Source: an uncultured Anaerolineales bacterium (GTDB lineage: Bacteria > Chloroflexota > Anaerolineae > Anaerolineales > UBA6663). Taken from it: a stretch of 64,000 bases of DNA. Position 1 is the first letter of the stretch; each line of letters begins with the position of its first letter. Below, in pieces: positions 33,761 through 44,800 of this stretch. Both the position numbers and the translations under genes were made by a program. The stretch is taken from the NCBI GenBank assembly GCA_937952305.1, contig CALFZO010000006.1:124001-188000 (forward strand). The letters run 5' to 3'. Under the pieces are notes generated by a model, which made no database searches, was not told where the DNA came from, and saw only the letters and a program-made list of their open reading frames with translations.

Positions 33761-34081
33761 ATGGCTGGAATGACTCTCTGGTTGCTGCTCCTGGGCATGG
33801 GCCTGATCACCTATGCCATCCGGTTGATCCCGATCCTGGCGCTGGAGCGCCGGCCGCTGCCGCCGCGTCTGCGGCAGGCCCTGCGCTTCGTGCCGCCGGC
33901 CGTGCTCTCCGCCATCATCTTCCCGGAGCTGCTCTGGCCCAGCGGCCGGCTCGACGTCTCGCTCGGCAACGACCGCCTGATCGCGGGCCTGCTCGCCATC
34001 GCCGTCGCCGTGTTCTCAAAGAACGTGCTGCTGACTATCGCCGTGGGCATGCTGGCGCTCTGGGGGCTGCAGACGTTTTGA
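33761..34081 (+). CDS. azlD: AzlD-family branched-chain amino acid exporter subunit
   Basis: A 106-aa membrane protein with four hydrophobic helices, typical length for AzlD. Family motifs include LGMGLITYAIRLIPIL at the N-terminus, FVPPAVLSAIIFPEL in the middle and the final FSKNVLLTIAVGMLAL. The start could be ATG 33761 or ATG 33770. It completes the AzlC partner upstream of the intervening SDR. Confidence 0.9.
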   Translation: MAGMTLWLLLLGMGLITYAIRLIPILALERRPLPPRLRQALRFVPPAVLSAIIFPELLWPSGRLDVSLGNDRLIAGLLAIAVAVFSKNVLLTIAVGMLALWGLQTF

Positions 34082-34114
34082 GGCCGGCGGCGTCCGCAAG
34101 GAGATGACGACGCC

Positions 34115-34951
34115 ATGTTGACTGTGCCGTTCTCGGACGGGACCGGCGGGCTGAGGCGCTATCCGGATTTCGCCGCGCGCCACGTGGCTGCGCGCCACGT
34201 GGACGTGTGGTGCCCGCCTGCCTACGCGGCCGACCCGGCCGCGCGCTTCCCGGTGATCTATATGCACGACGGCCAGAACCTGTTCGATCCGGGGCTGGCG
34301 TTCCAGGGGGTCGATTGGGGCGTGGACGAGGCCGTGCGGCGGCTGGAACGGAGCGAGGGCTGGCCGGGCGCCATCGTGGTCGGCGTCTGGAACACGCCCG
34401 CGCGGCGGTGCGAGTATTGTCCGCAGAAGCCGTTCGCGTCGCCGGCCGGCCAGGCCCTGCTGGCGCACCAGGCGGAGTGGTTGGGCGGCCGGCCGTTCTC
34501 GGATCAGTACCTGAAATTCCTGGTGGACGAGCTCAAGCCTCGGATCGACGCCGACTTTCGCACGCGGCCGGGGCCGGCCGACACGTTCGTGATGGGGTCC
34601 AGCATGGGCGGCCTGATCTCGCTGTACGCCCTGGCCGAGTACCCGCACGTCTTCGGCGGCGCGGGCTGCCTGTCCACCCACTGGCCGGTGGGCGAAACGC
34701 TGCTGGTGGATTACTTCAGCGCGGCCCTGCCCGCGCCCGGCCGGCATCGCCTGTATTTCGACTTCGGCACCACCACGCTGGACGCCGACTACGAGCCGTA
34801 TCAACGCCGGCTGGACGCCGCCTTGGCCGCCGCCGGTTACCGCGCCGGCCAGGACTGGCTGACGCGCAAGTTCGACGGGGCCGAGCACTCCGAGCGCGCC
34901 TGGCGTGAGCGCGTGGAGGTGCCCCTCGCCTTTCTGTTGAGGCCGCGATGA
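34115..34951 (+). CDS. Putative esterase (enterochelin-esterase-like)
   Basis: A 278-aa alpha/beta hydrolase of the putative-esterase family (PF00756-like). HDGQNLFD (51-58), nucleophile S163 in GSSMGGLIS, and H258 in GAEHSERAW match the family. No signal peptide is visible. The ATG at 34115 follows AAGGAG about 12 nt upstream. Its ATGA overlaps the next gene by 4 nt, linking it with an SDR. The substrate may be a siderophore or carbohydrate ester but no siderophore genes are present. Confidence 0.85.
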   Translation: MLTVPFSDGTGGLRRYPDFAARHVAARHVDVWCPPAYAADPAARFPVIYMHDGQNLFDPGLAFQGVDWGVDEAVRRLERSEGWPGAIVVGVWNTPARRCEYCPQKPFASPAGQALLAHQAEWLGGRPFSDQYLKFLVDELKPRIDADFRTRPGPADTFVMGSSMGGLISLYALAEYPHVFGGAGCLSTHWPVGETLLVDYFSAALPAPGRHRLYFDFGTTTLDADYEPYQRRLDAALAAAGYRAGQDWLTRKFDGAEHSERAWRERVEVPLAFLLRPR

Positions 34952-35664
34952 AACGCTACGTCATCTTCGGAGCCAGCCGCGGCCTGGGCGCGGCGCTGAG
35001 CGCGGGCGTGCCGGAACCCGGCGACGTGGCCTGGCTGATTTCGCGCAAACCGCCGGAGCTGGAGCGCGGCGACGGCGTCCGCCGCCTGTGGATCCAGGCC
35101 GATCTGGCCACGCGCGCCGCCCCCACCACGATCGCCGAGGCCCTGTACGGCCAGCCCATCGACGTCCTGATCTACAACGCCGGCATCTGGGAGAAGACGG
35201 CCTTCTCCGACGCCTACGCCTTCGAGCAGGTGCCGCCGGCCGAGACCGAGCGCGTGCTGACCGTCAACCTGACGGCGGCCATCCACTGCCTGCAGCGCCT
35301 GCTCGCCAACGTGCGCCAGGCTGGCGGCGGCAAGATCATCCTGATCGGCTCCACCTCCGGGCTGGAGAACGCGCGCGCGCCGGAGGTGGCTTACACCGCC
35401 TCCAAGTTCGGGCTGCGCGGCGTGGCCCACGGCCTGCGCGAGGCGGCGCGCCCCGATGGCATCGCCGTGACCGTGATCAACCCTGGCACGCTGGCCACCG
35501 ACGTCGCCTATGAGGCCGGCGCGGCGGCGGCGCTCAGCCGGCACGGCCGCGCGGCCATTCCGCTCTCCGATCTGGTGCTGTTGGTGAAGTGCCTGGCGGC
35601 GCTGTCGCCGGCGGCCTGCGTCAAAGAGATCGATTTGCCCGCCTTGGACGACCTGGCGGCTTAA
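34948..35664 (+). CDS. Short-chain dehydrogenase/reductase
   Basis: A 238-aa SDR. The N-terminal motif is GASRGLGAA (8-16), then YNAG, Ser in GSTSG and Y-x3-K in YTASKFGL. The cofactor-loop residues SRK after the second strand suggest NADP preference, but weakly. It overlaps the esterase by 4 nt, so the two are coupled. Substrate unknown. It is 13 bp before the F420-type oxidoreductase. Confidence 0.85.
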   Translation: MKRYVIFGASRGLGAALSAGVPEPGDVAWLISRKPPELERGDGVRRLWIQADLATRAAPTTIAEALYGQPIDVLIYNAGIWEKTAFSDAYAFEQVPPAETERVLTVNLTAAIHCLQRLLANVRQAGGGKIILIGSTSGLENARAPEVAYTASKFGLRGVAHGLREAARPDGIAVTVINPGTLATDVAYEAGAAAALSRHGRAAIPLSDLVLLVKCLAALSPAACVKEIDLPALDDLAA

Positions 35665-35677
35665 TCAGGGAGGACCC

Positions 35678-36679
35678 ATGCATCTCGACGTCACCTTCAT
35701 GACCAATACCCTCGGCGAGATCGCGGCCCTGGCGCGGGCCGCCGAGGCGCTGGGCTTCGACGCCGCCTGGACGAGCGAGACCCAGCACGACCCGTTCCTG
35801 CCGCTGGCGCTGGTGAGTGAGCACACCTCGCGCCTGCGCTGCGGCACGGCCGTGGCCATCGGCTTCGCGCGCAGCCCGCTGACGCTGGCCCACACCAGTT
35901 GGGATCTGGCCGAGCTGTCCGGCGGGCGCTTCATGCTCGGGCTGGGCACGCAGGTGAAGCCGCACATCGAGAAGCGCTTCGGCATGCCCTGGCCGGACAG
36001 CCCCGTGAACAAGCTGCGCGAGATGGTGCTGGCGCTGCGCGCCATCTGGAACAGCTGGCAGACCGGCGAGCGCCTCAATTTCCGCGGCGAGTATTTCAAG
36101 CACACGCTGATGACGCCGTTCTTCAACCCCGGGCCGATCCCCCAACCGCACATCCCCGTCTACATCGCCGGCGTCAACACCGGCCTGGCCCGCTTGTGCG
36201 GCGAGGTCTGCGACGGCTTCCACGTCCACCCCTTCCACACCGCCGGCTACCTGCGCGACGTGCTCAGGCCCGCCATCGGCGAGGGCGCCGCCAAGGCCGG
36301 GCGCGACGCCGGGCGGATCGCGTTGGCGGCCTCGGTGTTCGTGATGACCTCGCCCGCCGACGAGGCGCTGGCGCGCTCGCAGATCGCGTTCTACGCCTCC
36401 ACGCCGTCCTACCGGCCGGTGCTGGAACACCACGGCTGGACCGAGGTCGGCGAGCGGCTGTCCGCGCTGGCCGCGCAGGGCCAGTGGGGCGAGATGCCCG
36501 GCCTGGTGAGCGACGCCATGCTCAACGAGTTCGCCCTGGCCGCGCCGCTGGCCGACCTAGCCGCGCCGCTCCGGGCCCGCTACGCCGGGCTGCTGGACCG
36601 CGTCACCCTGTATCGGCCGTTCACGCCGGGGGCCGAGGACGACGCCTGGCGTAAATTGGCGGCCGGCCTGCAAGAGTAG
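35678..36679 (+). CDS. LLM-class F420-dependent oxidoreductase
   Basis: A 333-aa TIM-barrel flavin-type oxidoreductase of the luciferase-like family. The sequence GFDAAWTSETQHDPFLPL, SPLTLAHTSWDLAELSGGRF, GLGTQVKPHIEKRFG and GVNTGLARLCGEVCDGFHVH matches the F420-dependent subgroup I know as MSMEG_2256-like. It implies that the cell makes coenzyme F420, consistent with some Chloroflexota. No F420 biosynthesis gene lies nearby. A flavin-dependent enzyme is the alternative. Confidence 0.8.
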   Translation: MHLDVTFMTNTLGEIAALARAAEALGFDAAWTSETQHDPFLPLALVSEHTSRLRCGTAVAIGFARSPLTLAHTSWDLAELSGGRFMLGLGTQVKPHIEKRFGMPWPDSPVNKLREMVLALRAIWNSWQTGERLNFRGEYFKHTLMTPFFNPGPIPQPHIPVYIAGVNTGLARLCGEVCDGFHVHPFHTAGYLRDVLRPAIGEGAAKAGRDAGRIALAASVFVMTSPADEALARSQIAFYASTPSYRPVLEHHGWTEVGERLSALAAQGQWGEMPGLVSDAMLNEFALAAPLADLAAPLRARYAGLLDRVTLYRPFTPGAEDDAWRKLAAGLQE

Positions 36680-36730
36680 TCCGGTCCGCACCGACCCACC
36701 GCCCTCAGCATTCATTACTCGGAGATCTGG

Positions 36731-38119
36731 ATGGCCCACTCTCGCCAACCCGGCCGGCTCTCGTTCCTGACCAAGCTCGCTTACGGCGCCGGCGACACCG
36801 GCCCGGCCATCGTTGCCGCCATCAACGGCTTCTTCCTGCTGGATTTCCTCATCAACGTCGCCGGGCTGCGGCCGGGCACGGCCGGCAACATCTTCCTGCT
36901 GGCCAAGGTCTGGGACGCCGTCAACGATCCCCTCGTCGGCTGGCTCACCGACAGGACCGTCAGCAAGATGGGCCGCCGGCGGCCGTGGCTGCTCTTCGGA
37001 GCGCTGCCCTTCGGCCTGGCCTTCCTGCTGCACTGGATCGTGCCGCCGCTCGGGGAAGCCGGCAAGTTCTGGTATTACCTCGTCGTCGCCATCCTGCTGG
37101 ACACGGCCATCACGGCCGTCAACGTGCCGTACGTGGCCCTGACCCCGGAGCTCACACCGGATTACGACGAGCGCACGCGGTTGAGCTCGTTCCGCTTCGG
37201 CTTCTCGATCCTGGGCGGCGTGCTGGCGGCCTTCTTCCATACCCAGATCGTGAACGCCTTCGGCGCGAACGTGTACACGGGCAACGCCGTCAGCATCGCG
37301 ATCTGGGCCGGGGTGAGCGTGGCCGGCTTCCTGGCCACCTTCTTCGGCACGCGCGAGCCAGACTACGCCACCCACGCCGCCAGCGCCCCGGCCGGGCCGG
37401 GTTTCCTGGCCGGGCTGCGCATCGTCTTCAGCAACCGTCCCTTCGTGCTGGTCACCGTCATCTACCTGCTCTCCTGGCTCACCATCCAGTTCGTCCAGAA
37501 CAACCTGTTCATCTACGCGCGCGACTGGGTCGGCCTGGACGCCTCCGTCTTCGGCTTCCTGCTGCTGGCCCTGCAGTTCTCGAGCTTCATCTTCATGCTC
37601 ATCTGGGCGCGCATCAGCGAGCGCATCGGCAAGAAGGCCGTCTACTACCTGGGCACGGCCGTCTTCGTGCTGGTCCTGCTCGGCCTGTTCTTCGTCCAGC
37701 GCGGCCAGACCACGCTGCTCTTCATCCTGGCCGTCATCGCCGGCGTCGGCGTCGCCGTGTGCTATCTGATCCCGTGGAGCATGCTGCCGGACGTCATCGA
37801 ACTGGACGAGCTGGAGACCGGCCAGCGGCGCGAGGGCATCTTCGCCGGCTTCTTCGTCCTCCTGCAGAAGCTCGGCTTGTCGCTGGGCCTGTTTGTCTCC
37901 GGCTGGGTGCTGGACCTGTCCGGCTACATCCGCGCCGAGCCTGGCCAGGCCGTGCCCGCCCAGCCGGAAAGCGTGCTGCTGGCGCTGCGGGTGCTGGTCG
38001 GCCCGGTGGGCGCCATCATCCTGGCCCTCAGCTTCGTGGCCGCCTACCTGTACCCGATCACCCGGGAAAAGCACGCCGAGATTCGGGCCCAGCTGCGCGA
38101 GCGCGGGCTGCCGAACTGA
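36731..38119 (+). CDS. Glycoside/pentoside/hexuronide:cation symporter (MelB-like)
   Basis: A 462-aa transporter with 12 predicted helices. N-terminal YGAGDTGPAIVAAINGFFLL, KVWDAVNDPLVGWLTDRT, then the loop GRRRPWLLFGALPFG and DEXXD-like DVIELDELETGQRREG in the second half are typical of the GPH family. Related members carry sugars or sugar acids with Na+ or H+. The ATG has CGGAG about 10 nt upstream. It precedes a dipeptidase gene by 21 bp, so the two may be co-expressed. Confidence 0.85.
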   Translation: MAHSRQPGRLSFLTKLAYGAGDTGPAIVAAINGFFLLDFLINVAGLRPGTAGNIFLLAKVWDAVNDPLVGWLTDRTVSKMGRRRPWLLFGALPFGLAFLLHWIVPPLGEAGKFWYYLVVAILLDTAITAVNVPYVALTPELTPDYDERTRLSSFRFGFSILGGVLAAFFHTQIVNAFGANVYTGNAVSIAIWAGVSVAGFLATFFGTREPDYATHAASAPAGPGFLAGLRIVFSNRPFVLVTVIYLLSWLTIQFVQNNLFIYARDWVGLDASVFGFLLLALQFSSFIFMLIWARISERIGKKAVYYLGTAVFVLVLLGLFFVQRGQTTLLFILAVIAGVGVAVCYLIPWSMLPDVIELDELETGQRREGIFAGFFVLLQKLGLSLGLFVSGWVLDLSGYIRAEPGQAVPAQPESVLLALRVLVGPVGAIILALSFVAAYLYPITREKHAEIRAQLRERGLPN

Positions 38120-38140
38120 TCTCTCATCGGTAAACTGCCG

Positions 38141-39247
38141 GTGACACAGCCCTTGTCTCACCTCATCGTCGACGCCCATCAAGATCTGGCCTGGAACGCG
38201 CAGACGTTCGGCCGGGATTACACGCGGCCGGCCCTGGTGACGCGCGAACGGGAACGGGCCGCCAACAGCCCGGCGCCGCTCCACAACGGCGAAACCCTGC
38301 TCGGCCTGGCCGACTTCCTGCTGGGGCGCGTGGCCGTGATCTTCGGCACGCTCTTCGCGTCGCCGCGCCGCCGGCAGACGGGCGAGTGGGAAACGCTGGT
38401 GTATGACGACCCGGCCGGCGCGCACCGCCTGTACGCCCGGCAACTGGATTACTACCACCGCCTGGCCGACGAGCACGCCGCCTTCCGCCTGATCGGCAGC
38501 CGCGCCGATCTGGAGGCCGTGCTGACGACCTGGGACGGCGACGACCTGGCCCGCCGCCGCGTTGGGCTGGTGCCTCTGATGGAAGGCGCCGACGCCATCC
38601 GCGAGCCCAAGGAGGCCGAGTGGTGGCAGGAGCGCGGCCTGCGCATCGTGGGCCTGGCCTGGGCCGGCACGCAGTACGCCGGCGGCACCGGCGAGCCCGG
38701 CCCGCTCACGGAGCTCGGCCGCCGGCTGCTCGGCGGGCTGGCCGATCTGGGCCTGATCCTGGACCTGGCGCACGCCTCGGACGAAAGCTTCCTGGAGGCG
38801 CTTGACCGCTTCCCGGGCGTCGCCATCGCTTCGCACGCCAACCCGCGCGCGCTGGTGCGCAACCCGCGCCGGCCGGAGCGCTTCTTGTCGGACACCATGA
38901 TCCGGCGGCTGGCCGAGCACGGCGGCGTCGCAGGCGTGGTACCCTGTAATTACTTCCTGAACGCGCAGTGGACGGCGCGCGACGGCAAGCCCGCCGTCAC
39001 CCTGGAGGCCGTCGTCGCCGCTATCGATCACGTCTGCCAGATCACCGGCAGCGCCGCTCACGTCGGCCTCGGCTCCGACTTCGACGGCGGCTTTGGCGTC
39101 GCGACCACGCCGGCCGAGATCGACACCATCGCCGACCTGCGCCAACTTGCGCCGCGCCTGGCCGAACGCGGCTACTCGACCGCCGACGTGGCCGCCATCC
39201 TGGGCGGCAACTGGTTGACGGTCTTGCGCCGAGGGCTGCCTGCCTGA
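38141..39247 (+). CDS. Membrane-dipeptidase-type zinc peptidase (M19)
   Basis: A 368-aa amidohydrolase of peptidase family M19. Zinc ligands fit DAHQD (11-15), E in LMEGAD, SHAN, and the final GLGSDFDGGFG. The protein lacks a signal peptide, as in many bacterial M19 enzymes, so it acts in the cytosol on dipeptides or D-amino-acid dipeptides. GTG start. It is followed with 1-nt overlap (TGATG) by a small membrane protein. Confidence 0.88.
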   Translation: MTQPLSHLIVDAHQDLAWNAQTFGRDYTRPALVTRERERAANSPAPLHNGETLLGLADFLLGRVAVIFGTLFASPRRRQTGEWETLVYDDPAGAHRLYARQLDYYHRLADEHAAFRLIGSRADLEAVLTTWDGDDLARRRVGLVPLMEGADAIREPKEAEWWQERGLRIVGLAWAGTQYAGGTGEPGPLTELGRRLLGGLADLGLILDLAHASDESFLEALDRFPGVAIASHANPRALVRNPRRPERFLSDTMIRRLAEHGGVAGVVPCNYFLNAQWTARDGKPAVTLEAVVAAIDHVCQITGSAAHVGLGSDFDGGFGVATTPAEIDTIADLRQLAPRLAERGYSTADVAAILGGNWLTVLRRGLPA

Positions 39248-39711
39248 TGTCTACACCCCCTCCCGCCCGCGCCTCCGAACCCGGGCCGCCGCGCCACGAC
39301 CTGCGCCAGAGCGTGCTGGCCCGGCTCGGCGTCGCCAGTGTCGGCGCCGGCTTCGTGCTCTTTCTGGTCGGCCTGTTCCCGGAGTCGCTCAGCCTGGATT
39401 TCACACTCGGGCTGGGGCTGCTGCAGATCACGCTCTTCCTGGTGGGCATCAGCGCCATGACGCTGGGCGCCTACATCTACATGTACGCCACCCGCCACCG
39501 CGCCATGCCGCGCCGGCTGCGCGAGGACGTCGGCGTGCGGCTGATGGCCACCGGCATCGTCGTCGCCTACACCACCGGGCTGGCCGACGTGATCGGCATC
39601 GGCACCCATTTCGGCCAGCAGCAGCCGTTTTTCGGCCCGGTCCAGGCCTGGGGCGTGGCCCTGGGCTTGTTCCTGATCATCGTCGGCATCGGCCTGTATT
39701 CGCAACGCTGA
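39247..39711 (+). CDS. Small membrane protein with four helices, unknown
   Basis: A 154-aa protein with a polar N-terminus (1-22) and hydrophobic segments at about 25-45, 51-72, 98-115 and 133-150. A loop RHRAMPRRLREDVG lies inside. No known domain was recognised. It starts in the stop codon of the dipeptidase (TGATG), so its translation is coupled to it. Possibly a regulatory or structural membrane protein. Confidence 0.7.
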   Translation: MSTPPPARASEPGPPRHDLRQSVLARLGVASVGAGFVLFLVGLFPESLSLDFTLGLGLLQITLFLVGISAMTLGAYIYMYATRHRAMPRRLREDVGVRLMATGIVVAYTTGLADVIGIGTHFGQQQPFFGPVQAWGVALGLFLIIVGIGLYSQR

Positions 39712-39753
39712 CCGGCCGGCGCTACGCGGCGGCGCGCCGGCCGAGTCTGCCGC

Positions 39754-39759
39754 TATAAT
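39754..39759 (+). promoter_or_regulatory. Candidate -10 element of the CBS gene
   Basis: Perfect TATAAT followed by a GGAAGGAGAGG ribosome site and the ATG at 39785; about 19-nt leader. This gene is leader-bearing, unlike the start-abutting promoters elsewhere. Confidence 0.55.
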
Positions 39760-39784
39760 CAAACCGCCTGGAAGGAGAGGCCCC

Positions 39785-40218
39785 ATGAAAGTCCAGAATA
39801 TCCTGGCTACCAAAGGCTCCAAAGTCCACACCGTCCTGCCCGATCTGCCCATCCGCGAGGCCACCGCGCTGATGGTCCAGCACAATATCGGCGCGCTGGT
39901 CATCGTCGACGCCGCCGGCGCGCTGGTGGGGATCCTGTCGGAGCGCGATATCGTGCGCGCCGTCGCCCGCAACCAGGACGTCGGCGAGCCGGTCAGCCGT
40001 CTCATGACGCGCACCGTGATCGCCGGCTCGCTGCAAGACGATCTCAGCGCCGTGATGCGGACGATGACCGAGAAGCGCTTCCGCCATCTGCCGGTGGTCG
40101 ACCACGGCCAACTGGTGGGCATGGTCTCCATCGGCGACCTGGTCAAGGCCCAGCTCGCGCAGTATCAGGGCGAAATCGAGACCCTGGTGACGCAGATCAC
40201 CCAGGGGGGATCGCAGCC

Positions 40219-40222
<4 letters not shown>
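39785..40222 (+). CDS. Tandem CBS-domain protein
   Basis: A 145-aa protein built from two CBS motifs (about 5-62 and 72-128; LSERDIVRAVARN, VSRLMTRTVIAGSLQDDLSA, VGMVSIGDLVKAQL). Such Bateman modules bind adenine nucleotides and regulate partner enzymes. A strong GGAGAGG site lies 6 nt before the ATG and TATAAT is upstream. The last 4 nt overlap the reductase gene (GTGA), suggesting it senses energy state for that enzyme; that link is inference. Confidence 0.88.
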
Positions 40223-41640
<1,418 letters not shown>

Positions 41641-41674
41641 CGGCCTCGGCCGACCGGCCTCACAACGCTCAACC

Positions 41675-41707
41675 ACCGGCGCGGGAAGCTCTCCCGCGCC
41701 GGTGTCA
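41675..41707 (+). terminator. Intrinsic terminator after the FprA-like gene
   Basis: A 12-bp stem ACCGGCGCGGGA (41675-41686) with TCCCGCGCCGGT (41692-41703), 5-nt loop, then GTCATTT. Confidence 0.8.
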
Positions 41708-41828
41708 TTTCCCATCTCGGACGATTTCGCCCCGAACCACCAACGCGGTCCAACGCACGCCATCGCCGGTACCGGAGCCTGCGCCGTAGAGTCAGGCGGC
41801 ACGCCACAACCTGAAGGGGGTTGCCGCC

Positions 41829-44800
41829 ATGCGCACTCGGCTTTTCTTTGCCTGCCTGCAAATCGTCGTCGTCGCCGCCGTCCTGATCCTGGGCTGGCCG
41901 TCCGTCCCGTCCGCGCGCGCCGACGAGCCCGCCCCGCTGGACGCCTCGCCCACGCTGGAGGGCACGCTCACCGCGCCGCCGTCCACGGAGACGCCGACGC
42001 CCGACCCCGTGACCGCGACTCTTACCGCGGAGCCGGCGGCGACCGGGACCGCTCTGCCGGAGGGGACTCTGCCGGCGACTGAGGCCGGCAGCCCGACCCC
42101 GGCCGCGACCATTGACCCTGGCGCCACCCTAACGGGCGCGCCCGACCCGGCCACGCCCACGACCACAGTGGCGGCCGCAACCACGGAGCCGGCCGCCACG
42201 GCGACAGACCCAGCCACCCCAGCCACCGCGACGGATTCACCGCCGCAGAGCGCCATGCCGTCCGCGACGCCCATGCCGAGCATAGTCGCGCCCGAGAGCG
42301 CCACACCTTCGGCCACGCCCACACTAACCGGGACCGCGACCTTCACGCCCACACCGAGCGCCACAGCGTCGCCGACGTTCACGCCGACGCCGACGCCATT
42401 ACCGGCCTCATCCGCCACACCCGCTGTCCTCTCGCCGGAACCGCCGCAGGCTGAGGCGCCCGCCTCGCGCGCGGGGACGCCGTCCACGACGCTGGTGATC
42501 AGCCAGGTCTACGGCGGCGGCGGCAACGCGGGCGCGCCGTACCGCAACGACTTCATCGAGTTGCGCAACCTCGGGCCGAGCGCCGTGGACCTGGGCGGCT
42601 GGTCCGTGCAGTACGCGCCGGCCACCAGCGGCAGCTGGCAGAGCGTGGCGCTGGCCGGCCTGGTCCAGCCCGGCAGCACCTACTTGCTGCAGTTGGGCTC
42701 CGGCGGCGGCGAAGGCGCGGCCCTGCCGGCGCCGGAGGCCGCGCACAGCCTGAACATAGCCGCGTCCGCGGGCAAGGTCGCCCTGGTGTCCGAGGCCGCG
42801 CCCCTGGCCGGCAGCTGTCCGGACAGCGCCCTCGTCGTCGATTTCCTGGGCTACGGCGTCACGGCCAGTTGTTACGAGACTGCCCCGACCGGCAATCTGA
42901 GCGCCGGCGCCGCCGCCCACCGGATGGGCCCCGCCGACACGGACCACAACGCCGTCGACTTCGGCGTGGCCGCGCCCAGCCCGCACGGAAACGTCGTCAG
43001 CCCGCCGACCTCAACGACGACCCCGACCCCGACGCCAACGCCAACGGTCACCCCCACCCTCCCGGTGACCGTCACCGCCACCGCGACGCCGACCGCGTCT
43101 TCCACCATTTCGCCGGCCGCGCCCGGCAGTGTCCTGATCAACGAGGTCGTCACCGATCCGCAACAGGATTGGAGCGGCGGCGGCTTCGGCCCGGTGCCGG
43201 GCGCCGGCCCGGTCAGCGACACCGACGAATGGATCGAGCTGCTGATCCTGGCCGACGGCCTGGACCTGACGGCGTGGACGCTGGAGCTGCGCGATGGCTC
43301 GGACGTGAGCGGCGATCTGACGGAGGCCGGGGCGTTTCAAGTGGTGCGTTACCTCGGCGCCGGGTCGGCGGCGGCGACGCGCGCCGGCGACCGGTTGGTC
43401 CTCGGCAACGTGCGCGGCAGCGGCACGCTCAACAACGCCGTCACCGTTCAACTTCTCGACAGCCACGGCGGCCTGATCGACGCCGTGACACTCGGCGGCG
43501 GGGCCCCCAGCGGCGACGCCGACAGCGCCGCGGAGGAGGCCGTCGCGCGGCGGCCGGACGGCGCCGGCCTGTGGGTGCGCCAGGCAGCCACGCCCGGTCA
43601 GGCGAATGATCTCGCGCCGCAGCCGACCCCGACGGCCACGGCCACGGCGACCGTCACGCCCACCGCGGCGGCCACGCCCAGCGCTTACCCGGCGGGCGCG
43701 GTCCTGATCAACGAGGTCGCCTGGGCGGGCACAGCCGCCTCGGCCAACGACGAGTGGCTGGAGCTCTTCAACCCCGGCCCGATCCCCATCGCCCTCGCCG
43801 GCTGGCGTCTGAGCGACGGCGGCGATATCGACCTCAGCTTCCCGCCTGGCCTGGCTATCCCGGCCGGCGGCTTCCTGCTCTTGGAACGCACCGACGACTC
43901 GACCATCGCCGATGTGCCGGCCGACCTGCTCTACTCCGGCGGTCTGAGCAACGGCGGCGAGACTCTGGTTCTGCGGGACGCGACCGGCAGCGTCATCGAC
44001 ATCGCCGCCGGGGCGGGCGGCTGGCCGGCCGGGGACGCCGCGCTGTTCGCGACGATGGAACGCGCCGGCGGCGGCTGGCGCACCCAGGCCGGGGCCGCCA
44101 CGGGGCACGCCGCCGATGGCAGCCCGCTGCGCGGGACGCCGCGCGGGCTCAACTCGGCCTACCGGCCGGCGCCTACGCCGGTGAGCTATCCCGCCACGGT
44201 GCTGCTCAACGAAGTCCTGCCAGCGCCCGGCGACGGGTCCGACGAATTCGTGGAAGTTTTCAACACCGGCGCGGAAGCCGTGGACGTCTCCGGCTGGCAA
44301 TTGGATGACTCCGCCGGCGGCAGCGCGCCCTTCCATCTCCCCGCCGGCACTGTGGTGGGGCCGCGCGCGCTGCTGGCCTTCTCCAAGTCCGAGACCGGCC
44401 TGGCCTTCAACAATTCTGGCGACACGGCGCGGCTGCTCCATCCCGACGGCGGTGTGGCGGATGAGTTGGTCTACACCCGCAGCCCCGGCGTGGACGTCAG
44501 TTGGGCGCGGGTGCCGGACGGTGGCGCCTGGGCGGCCACCACGCAGGTGACGCCGGGCCTGCCCAACACCGCCGCGCCGCCGGCGGAGGGCGGGCCGCCG
44601 GCCGACTCGGGCGCGCCGGAACAGGAAGCCGCCAGCGTGCCGATCGGTGTCTTCCGCACCTGGCCGGCCGGCGCCTGGGCCACCCTGACCGGCCGCGTGA
44701 CTGTGCCTGCACCGCTGTTTGGGCCGCGCCAGATCTACCTCCAGGATGAGACCGGCGGCATCGCGGTCTACCTGGGGCGCGGCGACTGGCCGGCGCTGCC

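Noticed and set aside
36557..39145. Minus-strand 862-codon frame
   Set aside because: Covers three plus-strand genes with clear family motifs; shadow of high GC third positions.
43014..43100. Short direct repeats resembling a repeat array
   Set aside because: They encode Thr/Pro linkers of a secreted protein; spacing is codon-based and there are no unique spacers, so this is not a CRISPR.
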